Below, piece after piece: positions 32,111 to 39,203 of a stretch of 64,000 bases of DNA (position 1 is its first letter; each line of letters starts with the position of its first letter). The notes below the pieces were generated by a model that saw nothing but the letters and a program-made list of their open reading frames with translations, was not told the origin of the DNA and ran no database searches. Origin of the DNA: Microbacterium sp. SCN 70-27 (GTDB lineage: Bacteria > Actinomycetota > Actinomycetes > Actinomycetales > Microbacteriaceae); contig MEEK01000018.1 in the NCBI GenBank assembly GCA_001724425.1, forward strand, positions 28,126-92,125. Reading direction: 5' to 3'. The position numbers and the translations under genes were made by a program.

Positions 32111-32839
32111 GTGACCGACCCCGCAGGCCCCCAGAACGACCAGACGGCCTCCGTACCTGGAGCGACCTCCGAACCGATCCCCGGCGCCGAGCCGATCGCG
32201 CCGGCGGCCCCGATCGTGCCGCCCGAGCCGCCCGAGCCGCCCGCGGCGGGCTACGGCGCGCCGTACACACCGCCGGCCGCGGCGCCCGCGTACGAGCCGC
32301 CGACCTACCCCGGCTCGCCGTACGCCGCTCCCGCGAGCCCCTACGGCGCCCCGTCCGCGTCATCGAGCCCCTTCGGCACGCCGCAGCCCGGCGCGTACGG
32401 AGCGACGCCCTCGAGCCCGTACGGTCCTCCCCCGCCGAACGCCTACGGTGCGGCGAATGTCTACGGCGCCGCCCCGGCGAGTGCCTACGGCGCGGCTCCG
32501 GGCAATGCGTATGCCGCCCCGCCCACCACTGCATACGGCGCGACGCCCGCCCCGTACGGCTACGTCCCGGCGCGCAAGACCAACGGGCTCGCGATCGCCT
32601 CGTTCGCCTCGTCCCTGGGCGGACTCGTCCTCTCCTGGACCGGGGTCCTCGCACTCGGGCTCATCGTGGGGATCGTGCTCGGCCACGTCTCGCTCGGTCA
32701 GATCAGGCGTACGGGCGAAGGCGGCCGCGGGTTCGCGCTCGCCGGTGTCATCATCGGCTGGGTGTGCGTGGGCATCGCCGTGCTGTTCCTCCTGCTGGGG
32801 GCCCTCCTCTGGGGCACGAGCTGGCGCAGATACTACTGA
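32111..32839 (+). CDS. DUF4190 membrane protein with Pro/Ala/Tyr-rich N-terminus
   Basis: 242 residues from a GTG with a GGAGGCGAGAGGAG ribosome region and a TAGGCT -10 box at 32081-32086. Residues 1-155 are low-complexity (Pro, Ala, Tyr, Gly; repeated AYGAA and SPYGA units) and cytoplasmic or wall-facing; residues 160-240 have two hydrophobic helices around the DUF4190 signature GLAIASFASSLGGL and LGHVSLGQIRRTGEGGRG. Function unknown; such proteins are widespread in actinobacterial membranes. It is followed by the DUF3099 gene. Confidence 0.8.
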   Translation: MTDPAGPQNDQTASVPGATSEPIPGAEPIAPAAPIVPPEPPEPPAAGYGAPYTPPAAAPAYEPPTYPGSPYAAPASPYGAPSASSSPFGTPQPGAYGATPSSPYGPPPPNAYGAANVYGAAPASAYGAAPGNAYAAPPTTAYGATPAPYGYVPARKTNGLAIASFASSLGGLVLSWTGVLALGLIVGIVLGHVSLGQIRRTGEGGRGFALAGVIIGWVCVGIAVLFLLLGALLWGTSWRRYY

Positions 32840-32890
32840 GCGGTGGGCCGCTCGGCGGCATCCCGCTGACCCGTGGACGGGGCGGCGGCG

Positions 32891-32908
32891 TAGGCTGGGA
32901 CGACCGTG
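32891..32908 (+). promoter_or_regulatory. TAGGCT -10 box of the DUF3099 gene
   Basis: TAGGCT at 32891-32896 lies nine bases before the GTG at 32906 and CTGACC about 19 bases further upstream is a weak -35; there is no ribosome site between. Confidence 0.4.
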
Positions 32909-33265
32909 AAGAACCGTCCCGCCCAGTCTGCGACCTCGCTTCCGCGCGCTCCGCGCGACGACGCGAACCACCGCATGACGCTGTACTTCTCGATGATGGC
33001 GGTGCGGGTCATCTGTTTCGTCTTGATGGTGGTCGTGCAGCCGTACGGCTGGTGGACGGTGCTGTTCGCTGCGGCGGCGATCTTCCTGCCGTACATCGCC
33101 GTGGTGTTCGCGAACGTCACGTCGGCACCGGCCGAACGCGCCGTGCCGCCGGAGCGCGCGATCACGGCATCCACTGCTCCCGTCGAGCCCGGCGCGACGG
33201 GAGTCATCCGCATCAGCGAGTCGAACACCACTCCACCGCCACCGGACGCGGAGGACGCCCCGTGA
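32906..33265 (+). CDS. DUF3099 membrane protein
   Basis: 119 residues from GTG. Two hydrophobic helices (about 25-47 and 50-70, YFSMMAVRVICFVLMVVVQ and a second ending VVFANV) with a soluble acidic C-terminus; this matches DUF3099, an actinobacterial family of unknown role. The stop overlaps the next gene's GTG (GTGA at 33262-33265), and the following SURF1 gene overlaps too, so the three form one coupled operon. Confidence 0.8.
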   Translation: MKNRPAQSATSLPRAPRDDANHRMTLYFSMMAVRVICFVLMVVVQPYGWWTVLFAAAAIFLPYIAVVFANVTSAPAERAVPPERAITASTAPVEPGATGVIRISESNTTPPPPDAEDAP

Positions 33266-33468
33266 GCGACGCGATCTGCTCCCGGGCCGGATGCCGCGAG
33301 GACGCGCGGTGGCAGGTGATCTGGCGCAACCCCCGCATCCACGCGGCCGACCGCCGCAAGATCTGGGCCGCGTGCGACGCCCACGTCGACTATCTCCGCG
33401 ACTACCTCGCGGCGCGGGACTTCCCCGTCGAAGTCGCACCCCTGCCCGTCTCGGAGATTCCCTCATGA
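33262..33468 (+). CDS. Small Cys/His-containing protein of the SURF1 operon
   Basis: 68 residues from GTG. It has C-S-R-A-G-C (6-11) and a later C-D-A-H (about 38-41) that together could bind a metal, and the rest is charged (WQVIWRNPRIHAADRRKIW). I do not recognise a characterised family; databases sometimes name such proteins acetone carboxylase without support. Overlaps both neighbours by four bases (GTGA and ATGA), so it is probably translated with SURF1 and may take part in oxidase assembly. Confidence 0.7.
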   Translation: MSDAICSRAGCREDARWQVIWRNPRIHAADRRKIWAACDAHVDYLRDYLAARDFPVEVAPLPVSEIPS

Positions 33469-34391
33469 ACCGCACCGCGTTGCGCTGGTCCGGATACATC
33501 GCGTTCGCCGTCGCGTTCGCGATCGCGTGCGCATTCCTCTCGCACTGGCAGTTCAGCCGCAACGAGGAACGGGAGCGCCAGCTGGCGCTCGTCGCCGCGA
33601 ACTACGACGCCGCACCTGTCGCGCTGGCGGATGCCATCGCCGCCGACGGATCGTTCGACCCTGGTCAGCAGTGGCAGCCCGTGCGCCTCGAGGGACGGTA
33701 TCTCGCGGACGACACTCTGCTCGTGCGCAACCGTGCGCACGGCGGTACAGCCGCCTTCGAGGTGCTCGTGCCGTTCCAGACCGATGACGGGCGCATCCTC
33801 GTCATCGATCGCGGCTGGGTGCCGCCGGGTCAGCACCAGCCCGACCCCGACGAGGTGCCCGCGCCGCCTGCGGGAGCGGTGACCGTGATCGCCCGGCTCC
33901 TCCCCGGTGAGCCGCTGCGCAACGAGACCCAGTCGGCGCCCGCCGGCCAGATTCCGACGATCAACCTGCCGCTCATCGCAGCGACGACGGGGCACGACGC
34001 GATGATCACCGGGGCGTACGGCCTCATGGCATCCGAGGATCCCGCTCCCCCGACCCGACCGACGGCGCTCGAATCACCCTCGGAGGACCCGGGCCCGCAT
34101 CTCTCCTACGCGATCCAGTGGATACTCTTCGCCGTGATGGGCTTCGTGTTCATCTGGTACATGATCCGCACGGAGTTGCGCCACCGCCGGGAGGATGCCG
34201 CGGATACCGCCGCTGGGTCGGATGGTTCTGCGGGTTCGGGCGACGGCTCGAGTGGTTCGGGGGGGTCCGGCGGTGGGTCGCGCGACCCCGGGGCATCCCC
34301 TGCAGCGCGCACGCCACGCGGACGGCGACCCGCGCGGACCCCCGACCGCGACATGGCCGAAGAGGACGCCCTCCTCGACTCCCAGCGCTGA
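33465..34391 (+). CDS. SURF1-family cytochrome oxidase assembly protein
   Basis: 308 residues. One transmembrane helix at about 9-27 and another at about 218-238 flank an extracytoplasmic domain with DRGWVPPGQ, LEGRYLADDTLLVRNR and other SURF1 patterns. In other systems SURF1 helps insert heme a into subunit I of the aa3 oxidase. The last 60 residues are a Gly/Ser-rich, then basic and acidic, cytoplasmic tail not found in all members. It is the last gene of the DUF3099 operon; heme A genes ctaA and ctaB are elsewhere in this window. Confidence 0.85.
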   Translation: MNRTALRWSGYIAFAVAFAIACAFLSHWQFSRNEERERQLALVAANYDAAPVALADAIAADGSFDPGQQWQPVRLEGRYLADDTLLVRNRAHGGTAAFEVLVPFQTDDGRILVIDRGWVPPGQHQPDPDEVPAPPAGAVTVIARLLPGEPLRNETQSAPAGQIPTINLPLIAATTGHDAMITGAYGLMASEDPAPPTRPTALESPSEDPGPHLSYAIQWILFAVMGFVFIWYMIRTELRHRREDAADTAAGSDGSAGSGDGSSGSGGSGGGSRDPGASPAARTPRGRRPARTPDRDMAEEDALLDSQR

Positions 34392-34778
34392 GGCATCCTC
34401 CCGGTTCGACCAGTCACTCGGCATCGCGGACATTCCGAACGTCCGTGGCGGCCCGGACACAGGAGTAGTCACCGACACAGGAGGTGTGAGCGCTCACCCG
34501 TCCTGTCTCGGCGAGATGTCCTGCCTCGGTGACGCGCCGGAGGCGCGTGGATGCCTCAGCCGAGATCGATCACGTCGGGAACGCACCCACCGGCATCCGC
34601 GCCCACGCAGTAACCCCTTGGCATCCGCGCCCGCGCATCGAACTCGGACATCTCAGACATCCCCCACACAGGAGAACTCACCGACACAGGAGGTGTGAGC
34701 GCTCACTCGTCCTGCCTCGGTGAGATCTCCTGCCTCGGTGATGCGCGACGGCCCGCGGCCACCGGATGCACCCGCCGG
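34392..34778. repeat. Gap with two copies of a second palindromic repeat
   Basis: Copies at 34460-34523 and 34669-34732, both 64 bases and about 80% identical over a longer span. Each has a left arm beginning CAGGAG, with TCACCGACACAGGA, a loop containing the 12-base palindrome GTGAGCGCTCAC, and a right arm that returns as TCCTG, CTCGG and TCCTG. The remaining bases between SURF1 and the ABC-F gene show no gene; the text between copies also repeats short words such as GGCATCCGCGCCC. It lies beyond the stops of both convergent genes. Confidence 0.8.
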
Positions 34779-36377
34779 TCAGGCGAGCTCGATCAGGTCG
34801 ACGTAGTCGCGGCCCCAGATGTCCTCGACACCGTCGGGCAGGATCAGCACGCGCTCGGGGTTAAGCGCTTGGACAGCTCCCGAGTCGTGCGAGACGAGCA
34901 CGACGGCGCCCTCGTAGTGCGCGAGCGCGCCGAGGATCTCCTCGCGGCTGGCGGGGTCGAGGTTGTTGGTCGGCTCATCGAGCAGCAGCATGTTGGCGGA
35001 TGACACGACGAGAGTCGCGAGGGACAGCCGTGTCTTCTCCCCACCCGAGAGCACCCCGGCCGGCTTCAGCACGTCGTCACCCGTGAACAGGAACGACCCG
35101 AGCACCTTGCGCGCCTCGGTGGCCGTGATGTCGGGGGCAGCCGACATCATGTTCTCGAGCACCGACCGGTTCACGTCGAGGTTCTCGTGCTCCTGCGCGT
35201 AGTAGCCGATCTTGAGGCCGTGCCCGGGTTCCAGGATGCCGGTGTCGGGCTTGTCGACGCCCGCGAGGATCCGCAGCAGCGTCGTCTTGCCGGCACCGTT
35301 GAGCCCGAGCACGACGACCTTCGAGCCGCGGTCGATCGCGAGGTCGACGTCGGTGAAGATCTCGAGCGACCCGTACGACTTCGAGAGGTTCTTCGCCATG
35401 AGCGGCGTCTTGCCGCACGGCGCGGGCTTGGGGAACCGCAGCTTCGCGACGCGGTCCTCCTGACGGACCTCCTCGAGCCCCGACAGCATCTTCTCGGCGC
35501 GCGCGACCATCTGGTGCGCGGCCGCGGCCTTGGATGCCTTGGCGCCGAACCGCGCCGCCTGCAGCTGCAGTGCGGTGGCCTTCTTCTCGATGTTGGCGCG
35601 CTCTTTCTTGCGGCGCTCCTCGTCGGCCACCCGCTGGCGCAGGTAGTTCTTCCAGTTCATGTTGTAGATGTCGATGACCTGGCGCATGGCATCCAGGTAG
35701 AAGACGCGGTTGACGGTCTCGCCGACGAGTTCGACGTCGTGGCTGATGACGATGAGCCCGCCCTTGTAGTTCTTCAGGAACTCGCGCAGCCAGACGACGC
35801 TGTCGGCGTCGAGGTGGTTGGTCGGCTCGTCGAGGATCATCGTCTGCGCGTCGGAGAAGAGGATGCGCGCGAGCTCGATGCGGCGGCGCTGACCGCCGGA
35901 AAGCGTCTTCAGCGGCTGGTCGAGGATCCGGTCCGGCAGGGAGAGGTTGTGGGCGATGGATGCCGCCTCCGCCTCCGCCGCATAGCCGCCGAGCCCCTCG
36001 AAGCGCTCCGTCAGGTTGCCGTAGCGCCGCATCGCCTTCTGGGCGACCTTCTCGTCGGCATCCCCCATCTGCAGCGACGCCTCGTGCATCTGCAGCGCGA
36101 GCGTGCCGAGGCCGCGAGCGTCGAGGATGCGGGTGCGCGCGAGCATCTCAGGGTCGCCGGACCGCGGATCCTGCGGCAGGTAGCCGAGCTCGCCGGAGCT
36201 GTCGACCCGGCCGTCGGCGGGGATGAGGTCTCCCGCGAGGACCTTCGTGAGCGTCGTCTTGCCGGCGCCGTTGCGCCCGACGAGTCCGATCTTGTCGCCG
36301 TCGGACACGCGGAATGAGACGTCCGACATCAGGGTGCGCGCTCCCACGCGGATCTCGAGGTCGTGCACGGCGAGCAC
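34779..36377 (-). CDS. ABC-F family ribosome-associated ATPase
   Basis: 532 residues, two nucleotide-binding domains without membrane helices. The first has GRNGAGKTT, LSGGQRRR and MILDEPTNHLD; a charged P-site tRNA-interaction linker follows (about 245-325, coiled, Lys/Arg/Glu-rich); the second has GLNGAGKTT, LSGGEKTRL and LLLDEPTNNLD. Both Walker B Glu are present. Family members act on stalled or starting ribosomes; it is closest to the Uup/EttA type in layout, and antibiotic-resistance function is not indicated. Divergent from the DUF222-HNH gene. Confidence 0.88.
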   Translation of the reverse strand: MLAVHDLEIRVGARTLMSDVSFRVSDGDKIGLVGRNGAGKTTLTKVLAGDLIPADGRVDSSGELGYLPQDPRSGDPEMLARTRILDARGLGTLALQMHEASLQMGDADEKVAQKAMRRYGNLTERFEGLGGYAAEAEAASIAHNLSLPDRILDQPLKTLSGGQRRRIELARILFSDAQTMILDEPTNHLDADSVVWLREFLKNYKGGLIVISHDVELVGETVNRVFYLDAMRQVIDIYNMNWKNYLRQRVADEERRKKERANIEKKATALQLQAARFGAKASKAAAAHQMVARAEKMLSGLEEVRQEDRVAKLRFPKPAPCGKTPLMAKNLSKSYGSLEIFTDVDLAIDRGSKVVVLGLNGAGKTTLLRILAGVDKPDTGILEPGHGLKIGYYAQEHENLDVNRSVLENMMSAAPDITATEARKVLGSFLFTGDDVLKPAGVLSGGEKTRLSLATLVVSSANMLLLDEPTNNLDPASREEILGALAHYEGAVVLVSHDSGAVQALNPERVLILPDGVEDIWGRDYVDLIELA

Positions 36378-36530
36378 AGCGGATGTCCGTTCTTCGGAGG
36401 GGAGGGTCTGCGGCGGATGCCTCGGCCGCGCGTGATCGCGGGCAGGACGGATGCCGAACCTCCAGTCTACCGGCCCCTTGTCGGGAGCATCGTCGGACGG
36501 TGCAGCCGATGTCGGAGGCCTCCGGCATAA

Positions 36531-36546
36531 TCGAAGTTATGTTCGA
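36531..36546. promoter_or_regulatory. LexA/SOS-like box over the DUF222-HNH start codon
   Basis: TCGAAGTTATGTTCGA matches the actinobacterial LexA consensus TCGAAC-N4-GTTCGA at 11 of 12 fixed positions. It spans the ATG (36539-36541). CATAAT at 36526-36531 is a good -10 and would give a leaderless mRNA, so LexA binding would block initiation. DUF222/13E12 genes are SOS-regulated in mycobacteria. Confidence 0.6.
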
Positions 36547-37960
36547 TAGCGCGCCTCCGGCACCGCCCCCGTCGCTCACGGCGACGGATGCCGCGATGCT
36601 CGACGCGCTGACTGCCTCGATCGTCGAGACGCGTCGTGCGATGGCCTCGCTGGAGGCCATCGAGGAGCAGATTCTGCACGCGGCGAATGCGCTCGCGCTC
36701 GCGCACGTCGATGCGGCCCGTGGTGACGGCGATCTCCCCGTACGCGAGGTGGCCGCCGAACTCGCCGCGGCGCTGCGGGTCTCCGACCGGACGATCCAGC
36801 GTCGTCTCGGGGAGGCGAGCGTCCTGGCAGAGCAGTTCGCCGCCACGCACGATGCACTCGCGCAAGGGCTCATCTCCCGTGCGCACGCACGGGTCATCGT
36901 CGAGACCGGTGCGCGCATCGACGATGCCGCGCTGCGAGCGCGATACGAACAGGCCGCCCTCGCGGTCGCCGCCAGGGAGACCCCGGGACGTCTCCGGTCG
37001 TTCGCGCGCGTCGCTGCGGAGCGCGTGCTCCCGCGCGGACTCGACGAGCGGCACCGCGACGCGGCGGAGGGGCGCTGTGTTCGGGCGGCAGACCTCGACG
37101 ACGGCATGAGCGAGCTTTCCGCCCTGCTTCCCACAACGCTCGCGCACGGCATCCTCGACCGCCTCACGCAGCAGGCGCGCGCGGTGTCCGCCGCCGCGAC
37201 GGACGAGGAGCGGACGCTCGACCAGCTGCGCGCCGATCTGCTGTGCGATGTCGCTCTGACCGGGATGCCTGTGGCGCATGGCCCCGCTGAGCTGCTCGGG
37301 GCGATCACGGCGACAGTGAGCGTGACGGTGCCGGTGCTCACTCTGGGCGGCGCGTCCGAGGTGTCCGGCGGGGCCCCTGGGGACGGCGATCCCGGCGGGT
37401 CCGGCCACCCCGGCGGGGCGCGCGATTCCGGCTCACCCCGCGGTTCCGGCGGATTCCGCAACTTCGACGCGCCCGGCGTGCCCCGCAGCCGCTTCGAGCC
37501 GGCGATGCTGGACGGCGTTCAGCCGGTCGATGTCGCGACCGCACTCCACCTCGTGGGTGCGGCACCCGGATGGGATCGCGTCCTGACCCACCCCGTGACG
37601 GGCGCGGTGCTGGCGGTGGACCGGTACCGCCCGAGTTCCGACCTGCGCAGATACCTCCGGGCGATCGACGAGCGCTGCCGGTTCCCCGGGTGCATGTTGC
37701 CGCCGCGACGGTGCGATGTGGACCATATCGACGACGCCGCCCTCGGCGGAGCGACCGCGTCAGACAATCTGACAACGCTCTGTCGCCGACATCACGTCCT
37801 CAAGCACGGCACCCGGTGGGCGTATGCGAAGGCCGACGACGGCACAATCACATGGACGTCACCGACGGGTCGTAGCTACCCCGATCGGGTGATGCCGCGG
37901 GTGGCCTTCACCCCCGCCCCCAGCTCGGTCTCGGACGCGGAGCCGCCGCCGCCGTTTTAG
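36539..37960 (+). CDS. DUF222 domain HNH endonuclease (13E12 family)
   Basis: 473 residues. DUF222 occupies about 10-330 (all-helical, with LRVSDRTIQRRLGEA and HARVIVETGARI), then a Gly/Ser/Pro-rich spacer (about 282-320) and an HNH nuclease near the C-terminus: CRFPGCMLPPRRCDVDHIDD, TASDNLTTLCRRHHVLKH, that is, zinc Cys pairs and the His-Asn-His metal site. It presumably cuts DNA; its role (repair, mobile element or selfish spread) is unknown. A LexA-like box covers its start, pointing to DNA-damage induction. A 75-codon longer frame upstream is the complement of the ABC-F gene. Confidence 0.85.
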   Translation: MFDSAPPAPPPSLTATDAAMLDALTASIVETRRAMASLEAIEEQILHAANALALAHVDAARGDGDLPVREVAAELAAALRVSDRTIQRRLGEASVLAEQFAATHDALAQGLISRAHARVIVETGARIDDAALRARYEQAALAVAARETPGRLRSFARVAAERVLPRGLDERHRDAAEGRCVRAADLDDGMSELSALLPTTLAHGILDRLTQQARAVSAAATDEERTLDQLRADLLCDVALTGMPVAHGPAELLGAITATVSVTVPVLTLGGASEVSGGAPGDGDPGGSGHPGGARDSGSPRGSGGFRNFDAPGVPRSRFEPAMLDGVQPVDVATALHLVGAAPGWDRVLTHPVTGAVLAVDRYRPSSDLRRYLRAIDERCRFPGCMLPPRRCDVDHIDDAALGGATASDNLTTLCRRHHVLKHGTRWAYAKADDGTITWTSPTGRSYPDRVMPRVAFTPAPSSVSDAEPPPPF

Positions 37961-38106
37961 CAGTCCTGCCCCTGCGTCGCGCTCCGCATGGAACAGAGCG
38001 CAAGCGAGACGACCGCCCCGCCGAGCACTGCATGAGGGGCGGCACTTCCCGCACCCGCCGCTCGCGACGGGCCACCGGAAGACCGCATTCTACGCGGCGT
38101 ACCGCA

Positions 38107-38148
38107 GCAGGGAGCAGGGAGCAGGGAGCAGGGAGCAGGGAGCAGGGA
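38107..38148 (+). repeat. Heptamer tandem array (GCAGGGA)6
   Basis: Six exact GCAGGGA units in the gap between the HNH gene and bioY. Seven bases is not a codon multiple, so it is not a coding repeat; it is likely polymorphic. Confidence 0.9.
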
Positions 38149-38206
38149 GAGTCCGCCGCAACGCGCAATGAGCGCAGATCACCACCCACAGCCCACAGCC
38201 CTCCAC

Positions 38207-38248
38207 GCACAACGCACAACGCACAACGCACAACGCACCACGCACCAC
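38207..38248 (+). repeat. Heptamer tandem array (GCACAAC)4(GCACCAC)2
   Basis: Four GCACAAC units then two GCACCAC units, six in all, followed by a partial GCACGAA. Same unit length and unit number as the array at 38107-38148. Confidence 0.9.
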
Positions 38249-38310
38249 GCACGAAGCTGTGACCACCGACCACTGTGCACCGCGCACAGCGATGTGCGCG
38301 TTCTTTCGTG

Positions 38311-38334
38311 GACGGCGTCCATAAAGACGGCGTC
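38311..38334. promoter_or_regulatory. Paired GACGGCGTC sites upstream of bioY
   Basis: Two exact GACGGCGTC copies (38311-38319 and 38326-38334), each self-complementary apart from its centre base and set 15 bases apart. They lie just upstream of a TAGGCT -10 box (38344-38349) and so could be operators for a biotin-responsive regulator. I did not recognise a BirA or BioQ consensus. Confidence 0.35.
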
Positions 38335-38407
38335 GACCACCCCTAGGCTGAATCGCAACCGGCCACGCGCCGGCACCTCGAAGCCTTCACACCCCCAAGG
38401 AGTCCGC

Positions 38408-39040
38408 ATGTCTCTCGCTGTTTCGCCCCGGCGCCCCGTGCTCGCAGACCTCATCGCCCACCCCTCCGCGCGTGCCCGCGCGTTCGCGCTCGATGCGGGC
38501 CTGGTCGTCGCAGGCGCCGCCGCCGTCGCAGCGCTCGCGCAGGTCGAGGTGCCGCTGTGGCCCGTGCCGATCACAGGCCAGACCCTCGGCGTCGTCGTCG
38601 TCGGGGCCGCCCTCGGCGCCCGACGAGGCGCAGCATCGCTCGCGACCTATCTGTTCGCCGGCCTCGTAGGCCTTCCCGTGTTCGCCGGGTTCACCGGCGG
38701 CATCGCGACGGTCCTGAAGCCGAGTTTCGGCTTCATCATCGGATTCGTCGTCGCGGCCTTCGTCGCGGGATGGTTCGCCGAGCGCGCGTGGGATCGCCGT
38801 CCGGTGCTCGCGTTCGTCGGGTTCGTCGCCGCGAGCGCGATCCCGTTCGCCTTCGGCATCCCCTACATGGCTTTCATCCTCAACGTCGTCGGCGGCGGGA
38901 CCTTCGGCCTCTCCGAGATTCTGGCATTCGGCCTGTGGCCGTTCGTCGTCGGCGGCCTCGTGAAGGCGGCCCTCGCCGCACTGCTCATCCCGGGAACCTG
39001 GGCAGCGGTCCGCGCGATCGATGCCGCGAAGAAGGCCTGA
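38408..39040 (+). CDS. bioY: Biotin transporter BioY
   Basis: 210 residues, six hydrophobic helices. The family core PITGQTLGVVVVGAALGARRG at about 55-74 and FGLWPFVVGGLVKAALAAL near the C-terminus are present. BioY is the substrate-binding S component of biotin ECF transporters; bioM and bioN are not adjacent, so it either uses a shared energising module or works alone, as reported for some BioY proteins. It has a strong ribosome site and a strong hairpin after its stop (39063-39095). Confidence 0.93.
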   Translation: MSLAVSPRRPVLADLIAHPSARARAFALDAGLVVAGAAAVAALAQVEVPLWPVPITGQTLGVVVVGAALGARRGAASLATYLFAGLVGLPVFAGFTGGIATVLKPSFGFIIGFVVAAFVAGWFAERAWDRRPVLAFVGFVAASAIPFAFGIPYMAFILNVVGGGTFGLSEILAFGLWPFVVGGLVKAALAALLIPGTWAAVRAIDAAKKA

Positions 39041-39062
39041 TCAGCCACGCTGTCTCTGCCTT

Positions 39063-39095
39063 CGGCCCCGCCGCCCGTCTGGGTGCGCGGGGCCG
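39063..39095 (+). terminator. Hairpin after bioY
   Basis: CGGCCCCG (39063-39070) and CGGGGCCG (39088-39095) form a perfect eight-base stem, 22 bases after the bioY stop and before the DtxR-like box of the siderophore operon. Confidence 0.6.
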
Positions 39096-39161
39096 CTGCA
39101 TATGCGGCGACGACCTTCAGCCGGCCTGCAGCGGAGTTGGCATCGGCGACCTTCATCGAAG

Positions 39162-39180
39162 TAATGTAAGCCTGTCCTAA
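39162..39180. promoter_or_regulatory. DtxR/IdeR-like iron box
   Basis: Read on the minus strand, TTAGGACAGGCTTACATTA matches 14 of 19 positions of the DtxR/IdeR consensus TTAGGTTAGSCTAACCTAA. It lies 24-42 bases upstream of the GTG of the siderophore-binding lipoprotein, so iron-bound DtxR would repress the five-gene uptake operon. Confidence 0.6.
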
Positions 39181-39203
39181 CTTCTCGATCGAAGGATCTC
39201 GTC

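Larger units (their letters stand above)
37961..38407. other. Non-coding gap with heptamer arrays before bioY
   Basis: No gene. It holds two tandem arrays (38107-38148 and 38207-38248), each six units of seven bases, 58 bases apart; a pair of GACGGCGTC sites (38311-38319 and 38326-38334); and a TAGGCT -10 box (38344-38349) followed by the bioY ribosome site AAGGAG at 38398-38403. Confidence 0.6.

Noticed and set aside
38150-38407. Biotin or other riboswitch before bioY
   Set aside because: No conserved riboswitch stem is visible and the repeats are simple tandem tracts; a protein operator is more likely.
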